Source: Diadophis punctatus similis (taxonomy: Eukaryota > Chordata > Lepidosauria > Squamata > Dipsadidae). Taken from it: a DNA stretch of 64,000 nucleotides. The notes under the pieces were generated by a model. That model did not search any database and was not told the origin of the DNA. It worked only from the letters and a program-made list of their open reading frames with translations. The position numbers and the translations under genes are program-made. How positions within the stretch are numbered: the first letter of the stretch is position 1; every line of letters starts with the position of its first letter. Shown piece by piece: positions 45,531-56,518 of this stretch. The DNA lies in contig JALIGW010000013.1 of the NCBI GenBank assembly GCA_023053685.1, positions 14,246,001 through 14,310,000 of the forward strand. The letters run 5' to 3'.

Positions 45531-45844
45531 CTGGGGCCTTTGACTGAAAGCTCATGAATTGCTGCTCCAGGGTCACCATTCTCAGGATCTGAGAATTGAG
45601 AACTTTGCCTTTGGGCGACAAGGATCCTTCAATCTCCTGGCCTTCCATGGGGAGACCCTTCTCTTGTCCCCCGTTGCAAAAGGGGATGGGTTGGCAGACA
45701 CGATAGGCCCAAAAACACCCCTTGGCCTTCCTAGGTTTGTGTTTCCATCTGCTTCTTAAACTGCCTTTCACTCCATGGAGATAGAGATTCCTTTCCCACC
45801 TCTTGTGGGCACTTGGGGTGAGAAATGCCATCTTCTCTGCCACT

Positions 45845-45935
45845 CTTGCAGGATGGTGTAGGGTCTCCTGCTTGAGTAGGGAGGTTGTACTAGAAAACCT
45901 CCAAGGTCACTTCCAACTCTGTTATTCTGTTACAC
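45845..45935 (+). mobile_element. CR1-like LINE 3' tail
   Basis: GGTCTCCTGCTTGAGTAGGG, GTTGTACTAGAAAACCTCCA and AAGGTCACTTCCAACTCTG followed by TTATTCTGTTA are the sense version of the 3' ends seen antisense at 50.6 and 52.5 kb. Confidence 0.65.
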
Positions 45936-46116
45936 TTGCAGGACCTTGCAGGTATTTGCCCATCCTGACAAAATCACATAAGAGTGACATTTGAATTAAA
46001 ACGGAACAGTGTGAAGCAATTCCGTAGAATTAATCTCACGTTCGTCTGAGATCTCTGTTATGTGTTGATGTTAGTTATCAGGATTGCCATTTTGGTATTC
46101 CTTCCCTACACACAGG

Positions 46117-46366
46117 CAGCATTTATTTATTTATTTGTGAGATTTATATACTGCCTCACAGTGCGAGCACTCTCTAAGTGGTTTACACCAGTAAACAATG
46201 TATATTTATATTGCCCCCAACAATCTGGGTCCTCATTTTACCTACCTCGGAAGGATGGAAGGCTGAGTCAACCTTCAGCCGGTGAGATTTGAACCGCTGA
46301 CCTGCGGATCACAGTCAGCTAAAGTGGCCTGCAGTACTGCCTCTAACTGCTGCGCCACCTCGGCTT
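46117..46366 (-). mobile_element. Sauria-type SINE, minus strand
   Basis: A TTTA tail side, ATATACTGCCTCACAGTGCG, TTGCCCCCAACAATCTGGGT, ACCTCGGAAGGATGGAAGGC, GGTGAGATTTGAACCGCTGA (B box antisense) and TGCGCCACCTCGGC (head). Apparently complete. Confidence 0.85.
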
Positions 46367-47130
46367 ATCAACATTAAGTTCATTCAATTAATCAAACAAT
46401 TAAAAGCCTGATAGCACACAACAATCTTTTTACCTATGGAAAATGAAGGAAGACAGCCAACTTATTTATCATATGTAAAAGTCCAAAATAATTGCTCCTA
46501 CTAAAAAGTTATGACTCAAACATCTAACAACCTAATTTCTCTAAGTGGACATATAAAGGACTTTCATGGATAAATCATATCATAAATTATGGGAGGATTC
46601 ACATGGAAGCTAATGTTGGAAAAGTTAATGCAATGATCAGGCTTATTTGCACAGTCTCTCCTGTATCTCCTAGAGAAGAGCCTACTGGATCAGACCAGCA
46701 GCCCATCTATATTTTTTATGTCAGAAAGGAGCATTCAGATGCATTAAGCAAGCTCATAAATATGGATGGGACAATGATAGTCCCCTTCCCCCACTCCAAT
46801 GGTTTCTCATGCCTTGAATTTAAAGTGTGCTGTTTATGATTTGTAGAGATTGATTTTATCTATTTTCCTTTTAAATCTCTCCAAAATCAGGTTTTAGGCC
46901 ACATCTAATGGCAGCAAATGCCACAATTTAACTTTGTGGTTGCATAAAGAAGTATTTCTTTCTATAAGTACTGAATTTTTTCTATTTAATGCTTTTTCAA
47001 GGACCTGAAGCTTTAATACTGTAAGAGAGGAATAACAACTTCTTGTATTATGTTCATATCATGAATGATTTTATGCACCTTAGTTGTAACTTCCGACCTA
47101 ACCTTTTGCTTAAAACCAAACGTCCCATTT
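46367..47130. other. Unassigned DNA, no gene seen
   Basis: A 78-codon frame at 46603-46839 has no recognisable motif. Confidence 0.4.
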
Positions 47131-47815
47131 AGGGGTGGGTTCAGAGGCGGGTTCCTAATTTTTTTACTACCACTCTGTGGGCGTGGCTTATTTTGTGGGT
47201 GTGGCTTGCCAGCCATGTGACCAGGTGAGCGTGGGCCTCGGGAGCTTGGCAGCGGCCTGAGAAGCAGGGGGGCATTGCAGCGGGAGCAGTGGACCGCGCC
47301 AGTGGTTCTTCTAGGAGGCTCCGTCCGGCCTGAATGCTTCTCCCCATTCGATGATCCTAGGCTCCTGCCACCCGTTCCCCCTCCCCTCAGCAGCTCGAGA
47401 AGCCTCAAACGTGCAAAAATGCCTGAGATCATCACCACGTGTTCGTGGCTTCTCGGACTGCTGAAGGGAGGGGAATGGAGATAACTCCTGCCGCCCGTTC
47501 TTTCGGCGTCTCACGCGCTCCCTCAGCCATCCTCCCCTGCTTGGACTCACTGTTGGGTAGGAAGGCAGCGCATGCGCAGTGCCGGAAGCTCGGCTTCTGG
47601 GCATGCGCAGAAGAAAAAAAATTTTAATGAACAAATTTTTTTAAAAAAAATTGTGGCGCCCAGGCACCAGCAACCGACCGCACCGGTACTGTGATGTCAC
47701 CAGCGGGCCGCTACCGGTGCTATAGAGTGGACCGCACTGGTAGGAACCCACCACTGGGTGGGTTCTAACTTACCTTGCCACCGGTTCACTTCCTCCCACA
47801 CCACATGGGCATGTG
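47131..47815 (-). mobile_element. hAT (GGGTTCC family) end, split by another hAT
   Basis: AGGGGTGGGTT (47131-47141) and, after the inner element, the continuation CTAACTTACCTTGCCACCGG and TTCACTTCCTCCCAC form the minus-strand end of the family at 19384 and 43773. The rest of the outer element is missing beyond about 47815. Confidence 0.7.
47142..47756. mobile_element. hAT element (TSD ggtgggtt) nested in another hAT
   Basis: GGTGGGTT occurs at 47134-47141 and 47757-47764; this duplication is itself part of the outer element's terminal repeat. The ends are CAGAGGCGGGTTCCTAAT and GTAGGAACCCACCACTG. The element at 55956-56510 is the same family reversed: GTGGGCGTGGCTTATTTTG, CAGCAGCTCGAGAAGCC, GAAGGCAGCGCATGCGCAGT and GGCGCCCAGGCACC are shared. 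Confidence 0.9.
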
Positions 47816-48659
47816 CACATTGTGGCCCTCTAACAAGCAAGGGAAAAATTATTATGTCAAGAAAGCCCTACTCCGAACCTTTTTGAAAGAAAATAAAAGT
47901 TAGGTTATTTTTTAAAAAAACATTTAAACTTCTGGAAAGATTTAACTACAGGTCTGCAACTGAGCAGAAATATACCCTCAGGATGACTGTAGATAGATAT
48001 GCATAAAGCATCTCCTACTACAGGAGACCAGTTATATGTCCAGGCATATTACAGTGCAATTATTTTATGTGTGCATAGAGAAAGAGACTTTTTGCAAGCA
48101 ACATAGAGGCTGATTTGCTTGATGTAAAATTGAGCCAAGGGCCTCCAAAGCAAAGAATTATGGTGAGAAAAAAAACATTGTATTCCTGAGAATGCTCCAC
48201 ATGGACCTCTGCAATTCTGCAGCACAACAAATGGTAAATATAAAGATTAAGGGAAGGGAAGTACTATTTCAGGTTCATTCTAAAACCAGCATTCTTGTTT
48301 TGTGTTATTTTTCAAAACAGCGAAGTTTCAAGATATTACCATGACACAGATTCTTTGTGTATGTCCGCAGGCATTGAGAGAGCATATCTCTACTCAATTG
48401 CAGACCTATAGTTAAACCTCTACACATAGGAACTTAAGTTTTTTTTTAAAAAAAAAACTAGTTTCTGTTTTCTTCAGAGAGTCTCAAGATAGGATTGGCT
48501 TGCTATGTTCATTTATCCATTGTTTTTTAGATGGTTGAAAAACATGAATGTGTATGTTTCTAGTTAAACTCTAAAAAAAAAAGTTTTTAGTTTTTCTTTA
48601 AGGAAGACCAAAATGCAGGCTGTAGCTTAAAGGGGTTTTCTTACTTAATTGTAAAAGTT
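47816..48659. other. Unassigned AT-rich DNA, no gene seen
   Basis: Several A tracts; no supported gene. Confidence 0.4.
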
Positions 48660-48679
48660 CACAAAAAAATAATTGCTCT

Positions 48680-49800
48680 TAAATTATTAAATACTGCCCA
48701 ATTCTCAGTGACTATGAGTGGCTCACAACAATCAAAGACATTACAATAAAATCAGATAATGATAAAAGATGGTAAGGCGGTGAAGCTAGGACAAAGTGAC
48801 CAGATTTTTTTATTTTTAAGCGGGACGGGGGGGGCGCCTGGGCGCCGCCATTTGTTTTGCCCTCTGTGCATGCGCAGAACGCTGCGCATGCACAGAGGGC
48901 AAAACAGCAAATGTTGGCGTCCAGGTGAGGTGGGGGGAGGGGGGGAGGCGGGAGGGCGCTTGGATGCCTGCAGCTCGCGACAGGTAAGCTGCCGGCTGCG
49001 TCCTTTCCCCGTCTCCCGCCTCCCGTTCGTTGCTTGCCAGCCCGGCCGAAGGGAAGGCGGGAGGCGAGGAAAGTCCTCCCGAAAGGAAGGCGGGCTCCCG
49101 AAGGCCTTTCCTTGCCTCCCGCCTTCCCTTCGGCCGGGCTGGCAAGCAACGAACGGGAGGCGGGAGGCGGAGAAAGGAGGCAGCTGGCAGCTTACCTGCT
49201 CCAAGCATCCAAGCGCCGCGGTCTCCCGGTCACCCGCCTGGCCCCAGGGCAACGGCGGCAGCGAGGCGACGGGGGGAAGAAAGGGGAGGGGGACGAGGAA
49301 GGGCTGTTTGCGCCGCTCGTGACGTAAATTCAAAGCGGCGACGGCTCCTCGTCCCTCACCCCTCCCAACAGCAGTGGCGCCTCCGAGGGCGGGGCTAGGG
49401 ATGGGGCGGGGGAAGGAGAGGAGGAGCAGCCTCCCTTCCCCCTCCCCCCAGCTTCCAGCCGCCGCCGGAGGAGTCAACAATGTGGGACGCCCGCCCGCCG
49501 CCAACGCCGGCCACGGCCGGCCCAAGCTGAGAGGCCTGCTGTCTTTCAGGCCGATTTTTTGAAAGAATGCCCTAGTCGGGCATTCTTTCAAGAAATCGGG
49601 ACTTTTTAGAGGGCGGGCGGGACGCGGGACAAATGCTGAAAAAGCGGGTCTGTCCCGCCTAAATCGGGACGTCTGGTCACCTTAAGCTAGGAGTCTTAGG
49701 GGTCTTAGGGGTCTCCCAAAGGCTTGGGAGAAGAGTCAGGTCTTCAGGCTCTTCTAATTAACAGCAGAGTTGAGGCTATCTGGATCCTGGAGAAAACCTT
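48680..49800 (-). mobile_element. Decayed LINE 3' region split by a hAT element
   Basis: ACTGCCCAATTCTCAGTGAC and GAGTGGCTCACAACAATCA (48690-48735) and, beyond the hAT, AGAGTCAGGTCTTCAGGCTC and TGGATCCTGGAGAAAACCTT (49730-49795) follow the order of an antisense L2/CR1 3' part. Diverged. Confidence 0.45.
48792..49684. mobile_element. GC-rich palindromic hAT element, 893 bp (TSD agctagga)
   Basis: AGCTAGGA flanks it at 48784-48791 and 49685-49692. The ends CAAAGTGACCAGAT and ACGTCTGGTCACCTTA are inverted over GTGACCAGA. Inside are a TTTTGCCCTCTGTGCATGCG hairpin (48851-48906), a palindrome of about 260 bp (48956-49216) whose core arms of about 57 bp (49018-49073, 49105-49162) are almost identical, and a GAAAGAATGCCC hairpin (49554-49594). 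Frames of up to 279 codons reflect the GC content and mirror symmetry, not a protein. Confidence 0.85.
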
Positions 49801-50591
49801 GTCCCAAGGCTTTCTTTTTTAAAAAAATTTCAAAAGTACTCACAAGAGGTTTTCCTTCAAGTACATAGGTTTTCAATACATTAAAGGTCTGGAGAAGAGG
49901 TGGGCAAATGATTTTCCCAAGCGGCCACATAAGAAACTGGGACTGTTGTGGAGAACCAGACCAGTAGGGCCCCAGAGAATATACACTCTGACCTAGGAGA
50001 TTAATAAAGCATGAGATTATTTACTTGTTGGAAGAAAAATATGGTCCGGTTCCAAGTCAGGAGAAAGACACTGAAAATAAAATGGAAGCAGGCCGCATGG
50101 AAAGAAGGTCTCTATTTATTTGGATGCCAGAAACTTTAGTGACAGCAGCATGTTTCTGGGGTGGCTGACCAATTGACAGGGTGAGTGGATGGGTTTTGAT
50201 AGGGTTCTTGGTTTTTGTGATTGAGATGCTCCAGCGGGATTGTGCAATGTAGTGAACCTTGTGTCTTTATCTGGTATTCTATTAGTGGTGGGTAAATCCT
50301 ATTATGTCCTAAAGGTCCTGTCCTGTCCTTAGAATTTGGGTGGGGGATGTAGATTTTAGGACTCTTTGTTTTTCTACTTTTTAATCCCATCAGTTCCAGG
50401 CTTGGGTGGGAGTTTGTGACTAAAGGTGTTTTGTTTATGAATAGATTGGCCCAGTCTTTCTGAAGAGATACCAAATCTCCATTTCAAAAGACCAGCCTCT
50501 TCAAGCTTCTGTTTGAGACTGTTTTCCTATGGCAAGAAGACTGGGGCTGCTTTCTGCCTTTAAGAACATGTTTCTCCATTTCTCCATTGGG
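49801..50591. other. Unassigned DNA, no gene seen
   Basis: A 112-codon minus frame at 50136-50474 has no recognisable domain. Confidence 0.4.
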
Positions 50592-50595
50592 GAAA

Positions 50596-51009
50596 TATAA
50601 TAATAATAATAATAATAACAGAGTTGGAAGGGACCTTGGAGGTCTTCTAGTCCAACCCCCTGCTTACGCAGGAAACCCTACACTACTTCAGACAGATGGT
50701 TATCCAACATCTTCTTAAAAATGTCTAGTGTTGGAGCATTCACAACTTCTGGAGGTAAGCTGTTCCACTGATTAATTGTTCTAACTGTCAGGAAATTTCT
50801 CCTTAGTTCTAAGTTGCTTCTCTCCTTGATTAGTTTCCACCCATTGCTTCTTGTTCTACCCCCGGGTGCCTTGGAGAAAAGTTTGATTCCCTCTTCTTTG
50901 TGGCGACCCCTGAGATATTGGAACACTGCTATCATGTCACCCAGGTCCTTCTTTTCATTAAACTAGACATAGTTTAATGAAAAGAAGGACCAGGGGTGAC
51001 ATGATAGCA
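50596..51009 (-). mobile_element. CR1-like LINE 3' end, minus strand, with snap-back at its 5' end
   Basis: (AAT)n, then CAGAGTTGGAAGGGACCTTG, TTCTAGTCCAACCCCCTGC and an ORF2 tail on the minus strand. At the right (5') end, 50927-50965 and 50970-51009 are near-perfect inverted copies with a 4-bp spacer. Confidence 0.75.
50678..50935 (-). pseudogene. CR1-like ORF2 C-terminal fragment
   Basis: An open minus-strand frame of about 85 codons reads AVFQYLRGRHKEEGIKLFS, GGRTRSNGWKLIKERSNLEL, RRNFLTVRTINQWNSLPPEV, VNAPTLDIFKKMLDNHL. This is the conserved end of a non-LTR retrotransposon polyprotein, after the reverse-transcriptase domain. The catalytic part is missing because of 5' truncation, so the copy is inert. 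The related copy at 52503-52760 is more decayed. Confidence 0.8.
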
Positions 51010-52502
51010 GAATATAATATTCTGCCTCTTTTAATATTCCCAAAAATATTTCATTCTCGGGGGTGGGGGCTTCCCACATACTTTAACCAAATTCCAATTA
51101 AAAAACAACAGGAGAAATGAATTCAAAAACAAACAATGGGGATTATCCATAGAAAGGAATGTAATAGCCCAAGCTGTTTGCCTTGCTGACCAGTAGCAGG
51201 GAGATGCAAGCTGCTCCAAAGTTGAAAGTACTAACCAATTATCTTACTAAGGTCAAAGCAGGGAGCTTGTTAATTTGCTATTTGCACTTGTTGTATAAGC
51301 AATCTCTCTTCCTGTCATTAAGGAGAAAAATAGAAAAAAACATGTCAATCCCTGGACACCATCCCACTAACTAATGATATACCGATACTTCAGAATACCA
51401 CACATTATTATATCAATATTTGGCCCCTTGGTTTTTTTAAAAAATGTACATTCCTAGTCAAAATTGCTTCTTCATCCTATCCCTCTCCAAAATCAGAGAA
51501 GAAAATGTCTAAAAAATGTTTTTTATCTCTCAGATATGATAAGATTATACTCAATTTCTTTCCCTTGGAGGTCTTCAGAAAAGTGAGGAAAAAAGATTTG
51601 TTATCTTTTAAAGCTTTTTAAAAATACTTATATTTGAAGCACTTTGCCTTTGTATTAAAAGTTGAAATTACATATTTGCCATAATGTGCTGCTGTCCAGA
51701 ATGCGCAGATTTATTTACAGTTGTTTAAAATATTTAAGGAAAAAAGGCAATTTTTAAATATAGGATGAATTGAACAATATAGAAAAATTCACATTTGCTG
51801 ATCAATAAAACACAGTGTTTAAAACATAGAAAATAGAAATCTGAAACAATTAATAGTGAGAAAAGAATACAAATTGGCTTCTGCAAGTGTTAGCTCTTGC
51901 TAGAAACTTGGCAACTTTTATAGTGGTTGTCCAAGTTTCCAAGTTAGGAAACTGGTCATTTCTGATCATCTAGCCAACTAAAATTTCCAATGGTCAGGTT
52001 TATGAATGTCAGATGTCATGGATAGTACCCATACATGGATTACTGACACAACCTTTACATCTGAGCAAACATCCGGTTATTGTACGGCTGACTCATGACT
52101 GGTATATTTACCTCTAATCTTCATAGTAAGTAGTGAGACAAACTCAGACTAGGTTTAAAAAAGTGCTCCTTGAAACATGTAAGATATTATAGAAACAGCT
52201 AAGAATTATCTATGGGCAGTCTGAAAATGCACGTCATACCAGTAAGTGAGGTTGGTTCAGTCATTTTGTAGGTATAAATCCCAGATCATGTGTTTAAGTC
52301 TGATTTACCTAAGTGATGATGTTATCAATATTAGATGCCACAATATAACAGATCAGAATCAATTGACTCTTCAGAAATAAATAAAACCTAATCAATAGGG
52401 TGACATGAACAAGAAATCACTCCAAAAGATTGGTTTCATCCAAAATCTGAGACAGCAAAACACCAGGTGGGCCCAAGAAAACTGCAGCCAAGTGTAACTG
52501 AG
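51010..52502. other. Unassigned AT-rich DNA, no gene seen
   Basis: No supported features. Confidence 0.4.
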
Positions 52503-52760
52503 TAACAGAATAACAGAGTTGAGAGGGACCTTGGAGGTCTTCTAGTCCAATCACCTGCTCAGGAAGGAAGCACTATACCATTTCAGACAAATGATTGTCC
52601 AATCTCTACTTGAAAACTTCCAGTGTTGGAGCATCCAAAACTTCTGGAGGCAAGTTGTTCCACTGATTAATTGTTCTAACAGTCAGAAAATTTCTCCTTA
52701 GTTCTAGGTTGCTTCTCTCCTTTAGTTTCCATCCATTGCTTCTTGTCCTTTCTTCTTGTC
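52503..52760 (-). mobile_element. CR1-like LINE 3' end, minus strand
   Basis: ACAGAGTTGAGAGGGACCTT, CTTCTAGTCCAATCACCTGC and AGTTGTTCCACTGATTAATT run parallel to 50620-50850. Shorter and more diverged. Confidence 0.75.
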
Positions 52761-53480
52761 CTGCCTAACCAAATGAGTGCATTGAAGCTGAGCAAGAGAC
52801 ATGAAGTAAGTAAATCCGAGGCTGAACATTTTGTATGGTAGAGCCATCATATATACAAAGTGGTGGCCCATGTAACAAAAATGCAATATAGTTTCATATA
52901 GTAGAGTATATTTATTTACCAAATTATAAAATCACTGTCCAAAAGTCCATCTTGCTTTTTCAGATAGCAAGGCACTAATGGGAAAAAATGGGCCTTAGTG
53001 GCAAAACAAATTTTTGTCTATTTGATCAGATGCTTTCTTTCCAGCCTAGCCTAACCTACTGGTCTGGCCTTTTTTTCTGACTGAAGACAAGGCTCTGCAA
53101 AAAGGAAACAGCCAGGGCCCAAAAGTGGACAGTCTGCCATTTAACTGCTTTTATTCCTATGTTAAAAATAAATTGTAAAAACCTGTGCAAATAAATCAAT
53201 CTTTTTTTTTTCCACCACAGGGCTATAGGGGAAACAAAGCAGTCTGGGGTACTGATAACCTTTGATAGTCCATTTTAAGGCTATGAATAGATTTCTGCAA
53301 CTCATCCATAAGAACACCGCATTGCAAATATATCAAGGCAGCTGCAAAGAAATCAACATTTCTCTCAAGAGAACTGCTTTTAATTGACAGATTCTTATAG
53401 TGGCATAATAAAGAATGTGTTTGTTTGTAAGAGGGGAGGAGGCAAAGAAAGAAGATGCCAATTTGATTTTCAAAAATATA
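52761..53480. other. Unassigned DNA, no gene seen
   Basis: No supported features. Confidence 0.4.
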
Positions 53481-54100
53481 CAGGTAGCACTTAATTTACA
53501 ACTGATTGCTTACCAAACCATTTGAAGTTCTAATCAACCTACCTTATGATCTGAATTATGATTTTGGTCATTTATGGTCATTTGCAGCACTCTATAAGAG
53601 CCGAGGTGGCGCCAGCAGTTAGAGTGCAGTACTGCAGCTACTTTAGCTGACTGTGATCAGCAGTTCAGCTGTTCAAATCTCACCGGCTCAGGGTTGACTC
53701 AGCCTTCCATCCTTCCAAGGTAGGTAAAATGAGGACCCAGATTGTTGGGGGCAATATAAATATATACATTGCTTAATGGTGTAAACCGCTTAGAGAGTGC
53801 TTGCACTATGAGGCGGTATATAAATCTCACTAATAAATTAAATAAATAAATAAATAATAGTCATGCCACTGAGTTTTATAACAGTTTTGCCAAAAACTGG
53901 CATTTAGTTCTGGGTTTTGGCAAAACTGTGCCCATAGTGAACCACTGGTTCGCTTAATGATCACAGTGATTTATTTAACAACTGCCACAATAACAGTAAT
54001 AAAATCAGGTTGATCATGCAACCAACCCATTTTACAACTGTCACAAGTTACGACCATGACAGACAGGCTCCATTACATTCATAACTCGAGGATTTCCCCT
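53481..54100. mobile_element. Diverged Tigger-like MITE interrupted by a SINE
   Basis: TA (53479-53480) then CAGGTAGCACTTAATTTACA; the right part has CGCTTAATGATCACAGTGAT, ACTGTCACAAGTTACGACC and ends ATAACTCGAGGATTTCCCC. It is similar in layout to 31735-32093 but older. Confidence 0.55.
53597..53869 (+). mobile_element. Sauria-type SINE, plus strand
   Basis: GAGCCGAGGTGGCGCCAGCA (A-box region), GTTCAAATCTCACCGGCTCA (B box), GTTGACTCAGCCTTCCATCC, GACCCAGATTGTTGGGGGCA, AGAGAGTGCTTGCACTATGA, GGCGGTATATAAATCTCACT and an (AAAT)n tail are all present in order. This is the cleanest plus-strand copy. Confidence 0.88.
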
Positions 54101-54455
54101 TATTACAAATATTACTGGATGGTGGTTTTAACTTTATTCCCCCACCTAGATACTGAACCCAAAACAGGTTTGTTGTTCTGCCTGCAGTAGGACACATGCT
54201 TCTCAAAAGTCACCCGGCATTTGTGGTCAGCAGAAATAGAAACAGTAAAAGTTGTATGTGTTATCACAATAAACTTCACAACCCTTCCCTGTCATGTTTT
54301 TATAATCAGTTTTTGGTTTCAGTGACAAGAATCTTGTCCTCCCACATGGCCTTGGGCAGAAAGAAATGTTGCTAAAGAAATCTAAATCACTCTTTCTACC
54401 TCTGGAATCAAACATGCAGGGTTTTTCCCCCCAAAACTAAGAACCCCAAAGTCTA

Positions 54456-54517
<62 letters not shown>

Positions 54518-54903
54518 CGTGCGTGTGTGCATGCACGCGCATGTCCGTGCATGCACATGTACTGTTTATACATACACACAAAGTAAAAGCTAATGTTCTT
54601 ATTAACATTACCTGAACTGTTTGATATACAGCTGGGTAAAAGTACTGTATATATCTCCAGATAATTCATTTTTAAATTGGAGAATCATCTGACATTCACC
54701 CAACAGAACCTGTCTTGAATTAGCTAAGTGGTCCAAGAAAGGGTTCTATGTCATGGACTCTAAGGCCAGATTAAGACCAATTGATGCCCTAAACACAAGC
54801 CCCTCAATCCTTAAGCAACTGAGTTTAATAAGTGCTGAAAACTGAAGGAGAGTGAGGCAGTGAAAGAGTTAAGGGCAAGATCGTTGGGAAAAATACTTTG
54901 TTG

Positions 54904-54959
<56 letters not shown>

Positions 54960-55154
54960 AGGGTTCTAGGCAACTGCTAATTTTCCTTGAGGACTAATCC
55001 AGGACTGATGGACTCCATGAAGGCTTGCTTTCAGTGAGATGATGTTGGGTAACATGAGAGTAGTTATTCTCCCCTCCTCCCTCTCTGCAAACCCTCAGCC
55101 TCCATATATGGAGAGCAATGGGAAAGGACAATTTTATTTTTGTTTGTTTTTTAA
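54101..55154. other. Unassigned DNA with two long dinucleotide repeats
   Basis: (GT)n lies at 54460-54512, passing into GTGC-rich sequence, and (CA)n at 54906-54958. No gene was seen. Confidence 0.6.
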
Positions 55155-55520
55155 TTTTTTAATTTTTAATTTTGTCAATTGGTAATTGTTGGTAATATAC
55201 ATAGATATAACATTGTTTATATACATAGGATGGGTACTGATAAGAGAGAACATTAGGACAGGGACGGTAGGCACGCTGGTGCACTTACGCACGCCCCTTA
55301 CTGACCTCTTAGGAATCAGGTGAGGTCAACAGGGGACAGTCTAAGGGTAAAGTTTTGGGGGTTTGGTGATGAAACCACAATGTCAGGTAGTGAGTTCCAG
55401 GCATTTACCACTCTGTTGGTAAATGCCTGGAACATTTACCAACATGCCTGGAACATTTAGCAACAGAGTTCTTTAGAGGTGAGGGTCGAGTCAGCAATGG
55501 GTGAGCAAACTCCCATCTGG
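55155..55520 (-). mobile_element. LINE 3' UTR, minus strand, with inverted duplication
   Basis: GGACGGTAGGCACGCTGGTG, CACTTACGCACGCCCCTTAC and TTCCAGGCATTTACCACTCT match the antisense 3' end at 32290-32450. At 55394-55433, 17-bp arms (GTTCCAGGCATTTACCA) are inverted around a 6-bp loop, and pieces of the arm are repeated again to 55480. Confidence 0.75.
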
Positions 55521-55947
55521 TAAGACCAACTGGTGCTGGATTTACTAATGAGTACCCAGGACTTGAGGTTCTCACCTTATTTATTTGAGGATCCCCTGAA
55601 CTCAGGGAAACTTACTGTTGAACAAGAATGCATAAATTTAAGGTTGCTGAGCTGATCCTAGGATAATTCCATGTAGAATTTCCAACATCTCCATTTTATT
55701 TTCATTGTTTTTTCTTCCATCTTCTATTGTTCCCTTCTGTTCTTTGTCCTTCCCAGTACAGCTACCTTTTCCCTTCACTCCCTCTCTTCCTCCTCCTCCA
55801 CATTTCTCCTGAAAGCAAAGAAAAGGACATATTTGATCGTGTGAGTGAAAAAAAGTGGAGGTTTTTTTGGACCTGATGTGGACTTGATCATGTATAACTA
55901 TAAGACTTCGGCTAAATTGCTCTCAATTTTTTTAAGTTAAGTAAAGA
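55521..55947. other. Unassigned DNA, no gene seen
   Basis: No supported features. Confidence 0.4.
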
Positions 55948-55955
55948 TATACATT

Positions 55956-56510
55956 CAGTGGTGGGTTCCTACCAGTGTGGTCCACTCTATAGCACCAGTA
56001 GCAGCCCGCTGGTGATATCACAGTACCAATGCGGTCGGTTGCCGGTGCCTGGGCGCCGCCATTTTTTTTAAAAAAAAATTTAATTTTTTTTTTAAAAATT
56101 CTTCTGCGCATGCCCAGAAGCCGAGCTTCCGGCACTGTGCATGCGCTGCCTTCCTACCCCACAGTGAGTCCAAGCAGGGGAGGATGTCTGAGGGAGCACC
56201 TGAGACACTGAAAGAACGGGTGGCAGGAGCTATCTCCATTCCCCTCTCTTCAGCAGTCCAAAAAGCCACGAACACGCGGTGATGATCCTAGGCATTTTCA
56301 CACGTTTGAGGCTTCTCGAGCTGCTGAGAGGAGGGGGAATGGGCGGCAGGACCTATCTCAGTTCCCCTCCCTCCAGCAGTCCGAGAAGCCATGCCCACCC
56401 GCTCACATGGCCAGCAAGCCACGCCCACCTGGTCACATGGCTGGCAAGCCACACCCACAAAATAAGCCACGCCCACAGAGTGGTAGTAAAAAATTAGGAA
56501 CCCGCCCCTG
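55956..56510. mobile_element. hAT element (TSD tatacatt)
   Basis: TATACATT flanks it at 55948-55955 and 56511-56518. The ends are CAGTGGTGGGTTCCTAC and TTAGGAACCCGCCCCTG. It is the reverse orientation of the 47142-47756 family, with a GC-rich interior including GGCGCCGCCATTTTT, TTCTGCGCATGCCCAG and repeats of GGCAAGCCACACCCACAAAA type near the right end. Confidence 0.93.
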
Positions 56511-56518
56511 TATACATT

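Noticed and set aside
45346..45843. 165-codon minus-strand frame
   Set aside because: Runs antisense to an L2 fragment and has no recognisable domain.
48752..49591. 279-codon minus-strand open frame, and large frames on the other strand
   Set aside because: It lies almost wholly inside the GC-rich palindromic hAT element, where stops are rare; mirrored frames exist on both strands and the translation is low-complexity Pro/Arg/Gly.
53597..53640. tRNA gene on the basis of A and B boxes
   Set aside because: The boxes belong to a SINE head; there is no tRNA cloverleaf and the SINE body follows.
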